DNA of 13,149 nt. Origin: Actinomycetota bacterium. GTDB lineage: Bacteria; Actinomycetota; Actinomycetes; Nanopelagicales; Nanopelagicaceae. Within the stretch, counting starts at the first letter, position 1, and each line of letters starts with the position of its first letter. Below the pieces are notes generated by a model. That model saw nothing but the letters and a program-made list of their open reading frames with translations, was not told the DNA's origin and did no database searches. Below are positions 1 through 6,901 of the stretch, piece after piece. The position numbers were made by a program, and so were the translations under genes. The stretch lies in NCBI GenBank assembly GCA_026392775.1, contig JAPLBK010000039.1, forward strand, positions 1-13,149, written 5' to 3'.

Positions 1-224
1 GCCGCTACACACCACGCTGATTGTTCAGCCGAGTATCCAACCTGCATGATTCGATCAACGTTTACGCTTTTAGCTTCAGCGATTACTTGCGCAACCTCTG
101 GTGAATCCGGCGCAGTATCAGTAATGATCTCCATATGTGCATGTGAATCAACTGTTGGAGCAGGAAGTGGTTCTGGCAGAGGTGCCCGCTGACGATCTAT
201 ATCGCGGTTGTGGCGATCAGCCAT
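1..224 (-). CDS. tatD: TatD family metal-dependent hydrolase (N-terminal part, runs off left edge)
   Basis: Only the first 74 codons are inside the window. The protein starts MADRHNRD, has a Pro-rich leader, then VDSHAHME at residues 25-32. The HAH pair (28-30) after a beta-strand is the first metal-binding motif of TatD-type amidohydrolases, which act as 3'-5' DNases/RNases or related phosphodiesterases in the cytoplasm. Further on, a VDRIMQVG strand (56-63) fits the second strand of the TIM barrel. The ATG at 222-224 lies 5 bases after the metG stop, without a clear Shine-Dalgarno, so it is the last visible gene of the rsmI-metG-tatD operon. metG followed by tatD is a common actinobacterial order. 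The remaining metal ligands and active-site residues are outside the window, so the exact TatD subgroup cannot be checked. Confidence 0.85.
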   Translation of the reverse strand, partial: MADRHNRDIDRQRAPLPEPLPAPTVDSHAHMEIITDTAPDSPEVAQVIAEAKSVNVDRIMQVGYSAEQSAWCVA

Positions 225-229
225 ATTTG

Positions 230-1795
230 TTAAGCGTTAGTTTCTAAACGAGGGAAAAGCACTGGGGTTTTAGTAACGGTGACACCAGGTGGTAATTGGC
301 CCCATGTTGCAACATCAGAGATCTTTTGTGCACCAAGATCTCCCAGTGATGCTTGAGCGCCCAAGCTGCTCCATAAAATTTCACATGTCTTTGGCATGAC
401 TGCATTGAGCAATACAGCGAGTGCGCGTAGAGATTCTGCGGTGTTATATAAAACATCTTCAAGTATCTGCTGGTTAGCAGGATCTTTAGCAAGAATCCAT
501 GGTTCTTTCTCAGTCACATAGCCATTTACTTTCTTACAAAAATCCATAATCGCAAGGATTCCACCTTGGAAATCTAAGTCACAGATTGCAGCATCGGCCT
601 TTGTAGCCGCCTCTTTAAGCGCACTCTCCAGCCCAGCTTCACTGCTTTTAGCTGGCAATATCCCACCACAGTACTTCTCCACCATTGCTGCTGAGCGAGA
701 AGCCAGGTTGCCAAAGTCATTTGCTAACTCTGAGGTGTATCTAGCAGACATGTCTTCCCATGAAAACGAGCCATCAGTACCAAATGGAATAGTACGTAGG
801 AAGTAGTAACGGAAAGCATCAACACCAAAGTGATCTGTGATGTCCTTAGGTGCAATTCCAGTCAACTTACTCTTACTCATCTTTTCGCCGCCCACTAGTA
901 ACCAGCCGTGGGCAAATACCTTCTTAGGAACATCTAAACCTGCAGCCATGAGCATTGCTGGCCAAATAACTGCGTGGAAGCGCAAAATATCTTTACCGAC
1001 CAAGTGAACATCTGCTGGCCACATTTGTGCAAACTTCTTGCCACCTTCACTATCTGGCGCATCAGTTAAACCAACTGCAGTTGCATAGTTAAGGAGCGCG
1101 TCAAACCAAACGTAGACAACTTGATCGGTATCCCAAGGAACAGGAATACCCCATTTGAAAGTGGAACGAGAAATAGAGAGATCTGTCACTCCACTTTCTA
1201 AGAATGAAACAACTTCATTGCGTGCACTCTCAGGCTGGCAGGCATCAGGGTTCTTCCGATAGTGCTCAAGTAAGGGTTGGACAAAAGCTGAAAGCTTAAA
1301 GAACCAATTATTTTCATTGACTAGTTCGATTGGCTTGCTATGAATTGGGCAGCATTTCTTGCCATCAATTTCAATGAGGTCGCCAGGAAGTTTGAACTCT
1401 TCACAACCAACACAGTATGGACCTTCATATTTACCAGCATAAATGTGTCCAGAGTCTTTAAGAGATTGTAAGAACTTTTGAACACGTTCAGTGTGACGCT
1501 TTTCAGTAGTACGAATGAAATCATCATTGGCGATATTGAGTGCTTGCCAATTAGGTTTCCACGCATCTTGCACTAAGCGATCAACCCAGGCTTGTGGAGC
1601 AGTGTTATTTTCCTCCGCAGTTCGCATAACCTTTTGGCCATGCTCATCTGTACCAGTTAAAAACCAGACTGATTCACCTTTTTGACGATGCCAACGAGTT
1701 AACACATCACCGGCAACCGTCGTATAGGCATGGCCAATATGCGGTGCATCGTTGACGTAATAAATCGGCGTCGTTAGATAAAAGGACTTAGTCAC
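230..1795 (-). CDS. metG: Methionyl-tRNA synthetase
   Basis: Charges tRNA-Met with methionine using ATP in the cytoplasm; essential for initiation and elongation. The 521-residue protein has the class I HIGH motif at residues 19-22 and KMSKS at 305-309. A zinc knuckle of the connective peptide uses C128/C131 and C149/H152. The WFDALLNY segment (230-237) is typical of the methionine-binding core. The C-terminal anticodon-binding helical bundle is present, but the protein ends near residue 521 and lacks the extra C-terminal tRNA-binding (dimerisation) domain of longer MetRS; this is the usual short actinobacterial form. The start is GTG at 1793-1795, overlapping the rsmI TGA by four bases (GTGA), which implies translational coupling. 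The N-terminus fits the family because HIGH falls about 20 residues in. tatD follows 5 bases downstream. Confidence 0.97.
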   Translation of the reverse strand: MTKSFYLTTPIYYVNDAPHIGHAYTTVAGDVLTRWHRQKGESVWFLTGTDEHGQKVMRTAEENNTAPQAWVDRLVQDAWKPNWQALNIANDDFIRTTEKRHTERVQKFLQSLKDSGHIYAGKYEGPYCVGCEEFKLPGDLIEIDGKKCCPIHSKPIELVNENNWFFKLSAFVQPLLEHYRKNPDACQPESARNEVVSFLESGVTDLSISRSTFKWGIPVPWDTDQVVYVWFDALLNYATAVGLTDAPDSEGGKKFAQMWPADVHLVGKDILRFHAVIWPAMLMAAGLDVPKKVFAHGWLLVGGEKMSKSKLTGIAPKDITDHFGVDAFRYYFLRTIPFGTDGSFSWEDMSARYTSELANDFGNLASRSAAMVEKYCGGILPAKSSEAGLESALKEAATKADAAICDLDFQGGILAIMDFCKKVNGYVTEKEPWILAKDPANQQILEDVLYNTAESLRALAVLLNAVMPKTCEILWSSLGAQASLGDLGAQKISDVATWGQLPPGVTVTKTPVLFPRLETNA

Positions 1796-2634
1796 TTGCT
1801 CATCTTATTCGCATCGACCACTGCGGCATAAACCAACCGCTTTGCAATTGAGAATTCTGTGGCAACTGAGGCGATTGCCCCTTTGCGATCCATGCCTGCA
1901 GCTTCAAACTCTCGAACACGGGCCACCATTTCATCAGCAGTCATCGCTGCTGAATCTAGGACTGCGCCTTGGATTACTAGAGTGATTTCACCGAGTACTT
2001 CATTAGTGTCAGCCCATGTTGTAAGTTCTGATAAAGAGCCACGAATGGTTTGTTCATAGTGTTTTGTCATCTCACGACAAATTGCACCTTTGCGATCACT
2101 GCCAAAGACTGATTGTGCATCAGAGAGTGAATCTGAAAGTCTGTGGGGAGCCTCAAAGAAAACCATAGTGCGCTCTTCATGGCGTAGTTTTTCAAATGTT
2201 GCTAATCGAGCACCTGCACTGCGTGATGGAAAGCCTTCAAAAGTAAATCGATCTGTTGGTAGTCCAGATAAAGCTACGGCCATTGTCACAGCACTTGGAC
2301 CTGGGATAACACAGACATCAATTCCGCGGGCGATTGCTTCGCGCATTAACCTAAAACCAGGATCACTAATTGTCGGCATGCCTGCATCTGACACAACTAG
2401 AACATGAGCACCAGCTGCTAACTCATTTAATAGTTCAACTGTTCGCTCATCTTCATTGCCTTCAAAGAAGGAAAGTATGCGAGCTGTGAAAGTAACTCCT
2501 AAATCTGAACACAAACGGTGAAACCTTCTGGAATCTTCAGCGGCAATGATCGTGGCATCTTCGATGGCAGTTTTTAAGCGCGCGCTAGCATCGGCTGGGT
2601 TGCCCAACGGGGTTGCTGCCAATATCAATGCCAT
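1792..2634 (-). CDS. rsmI: 16S rRNA (cytidine(1402)-2'-O)-methyltransferase RsmI
   Basis: S-adenosylmethionine-dependent enzyme of the tetrapyrrole-methylase fold that 2'-O-methylates C1402 in the decoding centre of 16S rRNA. The 280-residue protein shows the family signatures in order: ATPLGNPAD (7-15), AAEDSRR (31-37), VSDAGMPTISDPG (81-93) and PGPSA (111-115), followed by FEGFPSR and the FFEAPHRL segment of the catalytic domain. Length is normal. The ATG at 2632-2634 lies directly in front of the conserved first beta-strand, so the start is secure. No Shine-Dalgarno is visible; GATGAT (minus strand, 2641-2646) six bases before the ATG could be a weak -10 for a leaderless message. It is the first gene of the rsmI-metG-tatD operon and is divergent from pmt across 51 bases, an arrangement also found in mycobacteria (family knowledge from memory). 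Confidence 0.95.
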   Translation of the reverse strand: MALILAATPLGNPADASARLKTAIEDATIIAAEDSRRFHRLCSDLGVTFTARILSFFEGNEDERTVELLNELAAGAHVLVVSDAGMPTISDPGFRLMREAIARGIDVCVIPGPSAVTMAVALSGLPTDRFTFEGFPSRSAGARLATFEKLRHEERTMVFFEAPHRLSDSLSDAQSVFGSDRKGAICREMTKHYEQTIRGSLSELTTWADTNEVLGEITLVIQGAVLDSAAMTADEMVARVREFEAAGMDRKGAIASVATEFSIAKRLVYAAVVDANKMSK

Positions 2635-2672
2635 GGGTCCATCATCTCAGTTATTTCCAAAGGATTTGCGCA

Positions 2673-2678
2673 TACGAT
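2673..2678 (+). promoter_or_regulatory. Probable -10 element of leaderless pmt promoter (TACGAT)
   Basis: TACGAT fits the actinobacterial -10 consensus TANNNT and is separated from the pmt ATG (2686) by exactly seven bases (TACACAC). This would place the transcription start at or next to the A of the ATG. There is no Shine-Dalgarno, which agrees with leaderless translation. No convincing -35 is seen. Assigned from pattern and spacing only. Confidence 0.55.
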
Positions 2679-2685
2679 TACACAC

Positions 2686-3960
2686 ATGATTGCCGCCATC
2701 GCCCCGATCCTTATAGCGATTGCCTCCCTTGCGATTCGATTAATTAACCTAGCAACACCTAAGGGCTTTGTTTTTGATGAGGTCTATTACGTCGATGGTG
2801 CTAGAGATTTTTTGAAGTACGGCGTGGAAGTTAGCGGCAGCAAACCAGAGTTCATTGTTCACCCACCCGTCGGAAAATGGCTTATAGCCAGCGGTATCAA
2901 ACTCTTTGGCGACAATGAATTTGGTTGGCGATTTGCTACAGCGATTATTGGCACACTACTTATTTTGCTCTTTGCCCGCTTAGTACATGTGCTGTTCTAT
3001 TCACCGTTGTTAACGGGCATAGGTGCATTCTTAATGGCTTGTGACGGTTTGATGCTCGTGCACTCACGAACAGCGTTACTTGATCTATTCTTAACTTTCT
3101 TTGTCCTTCTTGCTATTTATTTATGGCATCAGCAAAGACATTGGTTTGCTGCCATCGCCATAGGTTTAGCAATGGGTTGTAAATGGAGTGCAATCTACTT
3201 CTTGGTTGCTATGGTCTTCGTTTCTCTCTACAAAATATTCTCGAGGCACCCTTCTAAAGATTTAGTTCGATCAATAATTATGAAATTCATTCAATATGGA
3301 TTTCTTCCCATCATTGTTTACATTGCGTCTTGGACTGGTTGGTTTCTTAGCAATCGCGGTTGGGATCGCCAATGGTCAACAAATCCATTTACTTCTTGGA
3401 TTCACTATCACTCAGAGATGTTGGGCTTTCACACAGGATTAACTGAAAAACATTCTTACCAAGCTAATCCTTGGAGTTGGATGGTTATGGGTAGGCCAAC
3501 CTCTTTCTTCTATGAATCACCAAAGGGTTGCGGTAGCGATAACTGCGCACAGGAAGTATTAGCGATTGGCACACCACTTCTGTGGTGGGCAGGAACTATT
3601 GCGGTGGCAGTCACCGTGGGCTTTTGGTTGCGCAGCCTGATTAGGAGAACTTCTGAGCCTGTGTTGAATTTGATTGTGCTTGGCATGGCTGCTGGATACC
3701 TGCCATGGTTCTTCTTTCAATCCCGCACAGTATTTACTTTCTACGCAATTGTTTTTGAGCCTTTCATGATTCTGGCTCTTGTGTATTGCGCAAAGCTATT
3801 GCTAGATAGCTCTTTAAATTCAGGTATCTCGCAAGCCTTAGTTGCAGCTTTTGGCACAGTTATCTTTTTGAATTTTGTTTATTTCTTGCCAATTTTCACA
3901 GGCGAGATAATCACATACGATGCTTGGTTACAACGTATGTGGATGAGTTCCTGGATCTAA
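2686..3960 (+). CDS. pmt: Dolichyl/polyprenyl-phosphate-mannose--protein mannosyltransferase (PMT family, GT39)
   Basis: Integral membrane glycosyltransferase that moves mannose from polyprenyl-phosphate-mannose to Ser/Thr of proteins leaving the cell through Sec. The 424 residues are mostly hydrophobic with about ten or more membrane segments. The first (about 3-22) is followed by the extracytoplasmic FDEVYY motif (30-35), whose D31-E32 is the catalytic acidic pair of PMTs. HPPVGKW (59-65), HSRTALLDLF (126-135), CKWSA (165-169) and HSYQANPWSW (256-265) are further family signatures. The C-terminus YDAWLQRMWMSSWI is typical of actinobacterial PMTs. It is shorter than the roughly 520-residue mycobacterial enzyme because the cytoplasmic N-terminus is minimal. 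The ATG is fixed by a -10 element seven bases upstream. It is divergent from rsmI; its stop abuts that of sepX with no gap. Confidence 0.93.
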   Translation: MIAAIAPILIAIASLAIRLINLATPKGFVFDEVYYVDGARDFLKYGVEVSGSKPEFIVHPPVGKWLIASGIKLFGDNEFGWRFATAIIGTLLILLFARLVHVLFYSPLLTGIGAFLMACDGLMLVHSRTALLDLFLTFFVLLAIYLWHQQRHWFAAIAIGLAMGCKWSAIYFLVAMVFVSLYKIFSRHPSKDLVRSIIMKFIQYGFLPIIVYIASWTGWFLSNRGWDRQWSTNPFTSWIHYHSEMLGFHTGLTEKHSYQANPWSWMVMGRPTSFFYESPKGCGSDNCAQEVLAIGTPLLWWAGTIAVAVTVGFWLRSLIRRTSEPVLNLIVLGMAAGYLPWFFFQSRTVFTFYAIVFEPFMILALVYCAKLLLDSSLNSGISQALVAAFGTVIFLNFVYFLPIFTGEIITYDAWLQRMWMSSWI

Positions 3961-4737
3961 CTATCCGTTAGAGGCGCGTGCTTGCTTAAGGCGTTCAACT
4001 GCTTCATCAGCAAGTTGTTGATCAAAGATTTCATCGCGTGAAGGTGAAGCAGCCGCTAATGCTTCACGCTCTAGACGCTCTTGCTCTTCACTCCATGCTC
4101 CAGGAATTGTTAAATCAATAACGCGCTTAGGAATAATCGCCTTAGGTGCACTGACATATGTTGGAGCTGGTACTTCTGCAGGTTCCCACGTTTGGCGAAC
4201 AGCTGCAGTTCCCTTAGGTAATAGGACAACACCTTTAAGTTCACGCTCTGAAAGTGGAATCCAATGTTCTTGTGATGGCTTTGGTGTTACAACTTCAGCC
4301 AAGTTCGTTGCTGATACACCAGCTGTGCGACGATGAAGTTGTTGAACCCGTCGGTATTGAATCTTGTCAGCAATTGTTTGGCGACGAACACTTGCAACAT
4401 AAATCAAAATTCCAGTTGCAGGGACTAATGAGTAAATAAAAGGCATTGTATTCATGAAACCACCCACAAGTGTTGTAGTTAGAGAGCCAGCTAGAACAAA
4501 AAACATAATTCGTCTTCGCATAAGTAGTTGTGCAATTTTTGCTTCACGATCTAAATCAATATGAATCGATCCACTTCCAGAAATTCCTTGTGGCGATGAA
4601 CTTGCAACAACAATGAGTGCACTCTTGAAACGCTCAACAGATTTTCCAGAAAACTCATTGCGGTCATGGATCCAACGGGGTGCGAAATATGCGACCCACA
4701 TACCGATGATCGCAATATAGATAAGTCCGGAAGCCAT
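3961..4737 (-). CDS. sepX: SepX/GlpR-like divisome membrane protein
   Basis: A 258-residue actinobacterial membrane protein. The N-terminus MASGLIYIAIIGMWVAYFAPRW is a first membrane helix (about 3-19) followed by a basic/Asp-rich segment and a VERFKSAL stretch, as in Streptomyces SepX and the corynebacterial GlpR. A hydrophobic hairpin (about 77-93 and 96-115) is followed by a basic stretch, and then a long hydrophilic tail with a conserved VIDLTIPGAW (206-215) and a charged, probably helical end (EEQERLEREALAAA). Family knowledge: SepX stabilises FtsZ rings in Streptomyces, and GlpR is the membrane partner of the gephyrin-like Glp in Corynebacterium. A glp homologue is two genes upstream, which supports the call. 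The start ATG (4735-4737) follows a TATCTT hexamer by eight bases, so it may have its own leaderless promoter despite the 48-base gap to rimJ. Its stop abuts the pmt stop. Confidence 0.8.
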   Translation of the reverse strand: MASGLIYIAIIGMWVAYFAPRWIHDRNEFSGKSVERFKSALIVVASSSPQGISGSGSIHIDLDREAKIAQLLMRRRIMFFVLAGSLTTTLVGGFMNTMPFIYSLVPATGILIYVASVRRQTIADKIQYRRVQQLHRRTAGVSATNLAEVVTPKPSQEHWIPLSERELKGVVLLPKGTAAVRQTWEPAEVPAPTYVSAPKAIIPKRVIDLTIPGAWSEEQERLEREALAAASPSRDEIFDQQLADEAVERLKQARASNG

Positions 4738-4745
4738 GATGCATA

Positions 4746-4751
4746 AAGATA
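4746..4751 (-). promoter_or_regulatory. Possible -10 element upstream of sepX (TATCTT)
   Basis: On the minus strand TATCTT matches TANNNT and ends eight bases before the sepX ATG, consistent with leaderless transcription of sepX apart from the glp-rimJ message. No Shine-Dalgarno and no clear -35 are visible. A run of A/T here makes a chance match plausible. Confidence 0.35.
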
Positions 4752-4785
4752 AAGGATGAGACCTACAGAACTTGGGATTTAGAGC

Positions 4786-5364
4786 CTACTTAACGGCAGG
4801 ATTTTCTTTTACAAATACGACATGGTCTCGCCAACTACCAGCGATATGTAAATAGCGGGGACGTTCGCCTTCAAAAATGTAGCCAGCTTTTTCAGCTACA
4901 CGCTTTGATGCAGTGTTTTCAGGCCTGATATTGATTTCTACGCGGTGAAGATTCAACGCTGAAAATGAATAATCTGTAAGGGCCGTCACCGCTTGCGTTG
5001 TGAAACCTCTATTTGCATAGTTTTTATCAATCCAATAACCAATATGGCCACCCCGCATTGCGCCAAGAATCACACCGCCTAATGAGATCTGCCCAATTAA
5101 ATTGTGCTGATGCCAGATTGCAAATGAATATGAGCGGCCATTTCGAGCCTCAGAGTTAAGGGTGCGGACCATTTCAAAGTAAGAAGGAAGTTGGCCGGGA
5201 TTCTGCGAATCATCCCCAGCAATGACTGGAATTGTGGCTTCCCAAGGAGATAACCAGTCACGATTTTCGGCCCGGACATTATTCCAACGCCCACGATCTC
5301 TAAATCGCAATGCCTGCAGCGATAGATCTTGACTCTTAAGTACAACCGGCCATGAATGAGTCAT
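4786..5364 (-). CDS. rimJ: RimJ-type GNAT N-acetyltransferase
   Basis: A 192-residue GNAT protein of the RimJ/RimL subgroup, which acetylates N-terminal amino groups of proteins (ribosomal S5/L12 in E. coli) with acetyl-CoA. The acetyl-CoA pyrophosphate-binding loop is seen as YANRGFTTQAV (116-126), matching the Q/RxxGxG/A motif with RGF-T. The later RVEINIRPENTASKRVAEKAGY segment (141-162) is the typical RimJ strand-helix, ending in FEGERPRYLHIAGSWRDHVVF. It sits 8 bases after the MoeA/Glp stop and 48 bases before sepX. moeA-rimJ-sepX is a long-conserved actinobacterial order, so its target may lie in this cell-division module, but no sequence feature shows the substrate. Translation from ATG 5362-5364 lacks a strong ribosome site and is probably coupled to the upstream gene. 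Confidence 0.85.
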   Translation of the reverse strand: MTHSWPVVLKSQDLSLQALRFRDRGRWNNVRAENRDWLSPWEATIPVIAGDDSQNPGQLPSYFEMVRTLNSEARNGRSYSFAIWHQHNLIGQISLGGVILGAMRGGHIGYWIDKNYANRGFTTQAVTALTDYSFSALNLHRVEINIRPENTASKRVAEKAGYIFEGERPRYLHIAGSWRDHVVFVKENPAVK

Positions 5365-5372
5365 AAGACTAC

Positions 5373-6284
5373 TTAAATGTATCTGCGCTCTAAGACAACA
5401 ACAGTTACTTCATCTCCAGCTTTCAAGTTAATATCTTTTTCGCCCACGGCGATAAAAGCTGAAGCATCAGAGAGTGTTGAGATCTCTTCTTGATGGGCCA
5501 AAGGTGTTACCGATTTTCCATCTTCAGATATTGCAGCACGAATATAGGAACGCACTCCATCGCTGGATTCGATTGCTTTTTCTAGCTTAGCTTTAACGCT
5601 AGGGCGGTGGATGGTTGCGGCGCCCAACATCGTGCGAATCATTGGACGAACAAAGAGTTCAAAGGAGATATATGCCGTGATTGGATCACCCGGAAGAGTG
5701 ATGATCGGAGTCTTATCTGGACCAATAAGACCGAAGTTATGTCGACCACTCATCTCTATTGCCAAATCCACAGTTGTAATTTCACCCATGTTAGAAATAG
5801 TTCTAGTAATCAAATCAAATGAATCATCATGGCGCTCACCGCTGATAATTATGAGATCGGCGCGTACTAATTGATCTTCAATCAAGTTCTGTAGCTGTGC
5901 TTCATCATCTGGGATTGAGTGCACGCGATAAGCAACTGCGCCAACTTCGCGCACCGCAGTTGTGAGCATCCAGGAGTTAGTCTCAAACTCTTCATCGTCT
6001 TTAAGTGTTTTACCTGGTTCAACTAGATCTGGACCAGCTGACATCACTACAACACGTGGATGCGGTCTGGTAGGCAAGTGATCGAGTCCAATAGATGCCG
6101 CTAATCCAATTTGAGTGGAGCGGATCCTAGATCCGACTTTCATTACCAAGCGCTCTCCAGCAAAGACATCTTGCGACAACGTTGCACCATGGGCATCTAG
6201 TAATGGCATTTCAAAAGAATCAAGGGGTTTGCAAATCGCTAAAAGTGAAGTCAAAAACTCATCAACCCGCGTGTGCTCTGCCAT
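5373..6284 (-). CDS. glp: Truncated MoeA/gephyrin-like protein (probable Glp cell-division protein, degenerate molybdopterin molybdotransferase)
   Basis: A 303-residue MoeA-fold protein; usual MoeA is about 400. The N-terminal domain I piece (VDEFLTSLL, then LLDAHGATLSQDVFAG to residue 43) runs directly into the segment that normally follows domain II (ERLVMKVGSRIRSTQIGL, from 44). About 100 residues with the DNSAMDGYA signature are therefore missing. The MogA-like domain III follows (about 75-220), then domain IV (about 222-303). Active-site signatures are eroded: STGDEL reads SAGPDL (82-87), SGGVSxGxxD reads SGERHDDSFD (148-157), and KPGKP reads EMSGR (177-181); LPGNP is LPGDP. Domains III/IV are the part that binds GlyR in gephyrin and FtsZ in corynebacterial Glp. 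First gene of a unit with rimJ and sepX/glpR. ATG 6284 is preferred over GTG 6290 because the -10 hexamer abuts the GTG. Catalytic MoeA function is unlikely; a division role is inferred. Confidence 0.85.
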   Translation of the reverse strand: MAEHTRVDEFLTSLLAICKPLDSFEMPLLDAHGATLSQDVFAGERLVMKVGSRIRSTQIGLAASIGLDHLPTRPHPRVVVMSAGPDLVEPGKTLKDDEEFETNSWMLTTAVREVGAVAYRVHSIPDDEAQLQNLIEDQLVRADLIIISGERHDDSFDLITRTISNMGEITTVDLAIEMSGRHNFGLIGPDKTPIITLPGDPITAYISFELFVRPMIRTMLGAATIHRPSVKAKLEKAIESSDGVRSYIRAAISEDGKSVTPLAHQEEISTLSDASAFIAVGEKDINLKAGDEVTVVVLERRYI

Positions 6285-6290
6285 AATCAC

Positions 6291-6296
6291 ACCATA
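6291..6296 (-). promoter_or_regulatory. Probable -10 element of glp/moeA-like promoter (TATGGT)
   Basis: Minus-strand TATGGT fits TANNNT and is six bases from the ATG at 6282-6284. This gives a leaderless or nearly leaderless message and argues for that ATG as the start instead of the in-frame GTG at 6288-6290, which touches the hexamer. No Shine-Dalgarno precedes either candidate. Confidence 0.45.
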
Positions 6297-6352
6297 CTTG
6301 TTGTGGTCAGTAATCTTTGGGATTTAGACGTGGAAAGCAGAGGTCGGAAGCA

Positions 6353-6901
6353 ATGAATCAGAACACACTCAAGAAGCAGTTGCGAGATCGATACCGCCGT
6401 GAACGGGTTCAAAAATTCATTCCGACCAATTTCAATGTCATTTTGAAAGCCCCAGAGATTGTCAATGCCAGAACAATCTGCTCTTACTTTTCATATGCCC
6501 AGGAGCCCAGCACAGATGAAATCAATAAAGCTTTTTTAGCAGATGGCAAAAAACTCTTACTTCCCCGAGTTAACGGTTCAGTCATTGAATGGGTTCAGTG
6601 GGATGGCAATCCAACGAAATTAAAAATCACCAAAAATCTGACTGAACCAACTGGTCCGGCTGTATTAGACACAAGTGATGTTGGCGCAGTGATCACACCA
6701 GCACTTCGTATTGACCAAGAGGGTTATCGAATGGGGCAAGGCGGCGGGTTTTATGATCGCGCACTACCAACCCTGCCTGGATGGAAAATTGGTTTAGTTC
6801 ATGCAGGTGAATTAACGAGTGAAACTTTGCCCCGTGAATCCCATGACATTCCACTAGATGCTGCAGCAACGCCTTCACTCATTGTTAGATTTAAGCGCTA
6901 G
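6353..6901 (+). CDS. 5-formyltetrahydrofolate cyclo-ligase (5,10-methenyl-THF synthetase)
   Basis: ATP-dependent conversion of 5-formyl-THF to 5,10-methenyl-THF, returning a folate dead-end product to one-carbon metabolism in the cytoplasm. The 182-residue protein starts with a basic helix (KKQLRDRYRRER), then a strand-rich middle (KKLLLPRV, 66-73) and the diagnostic glycine-rich loop GYRMGQGGGFYDR (124-136). HDIPLD (164-169) precedes the C-terminus. Length is normal for the family. The ATG at 6353 is chosen over an in-frame TTG at 6317: AGAGG (6339-6343) gives a Shine-Dalgarno at nine bases and the family starts near the basic helix. TAATCT at 6311-6316 could be the -10. The gene is divergent from glp, as its orthologue is in mycobacteria apart from a missing galU, and its last 11 bases overlap the end of the convergent acyl-CoA dehydrogenase gene. 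Confidence 0.92.
   Translation: MNQNTLKKQLRDRYRRERVQKFIPTNFNVILKAPEIVNARTICSYFSYAQEPSTDEINKAFLADGKKLLLPRVNGSVIEWVQWDGNPTKLKITKNLTEPTGPAVLDTSDVGAVITPALRIDQEGYRMGQGGGFYDRALPTLPGWKIGLVHAGELTSETLPRESHDIPLDAAATPSLIVRFKR

Noticed and set aside
1859..2407. Open frames on the plus strand opposite rsmI
   Set aside because: They lie fully antisense to a gene with intact family motifs and encode Ser/Arg-rich sequences with no recognisable domain, as expected from reverse-strand reading.
3956..3972. Inverted repeat TCTAAC-TATCC-GTTAGA across the pmt and sepX stop codons as a bidirectional terminator
   Set aside because: The stem is only six pairs, low in G+C and has no T-run on either side; it may reflect the two adjoining stop codons.
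6317..6352. N-terminal extension of the cyclo-ligase from TTG at 6317
   Set aside because: It adds 12 residues unlike the family N-terminus; the ATG at 6353 has an AGAGG at suitable spacing, and the TTG directly follows a likely -10 hexamer.
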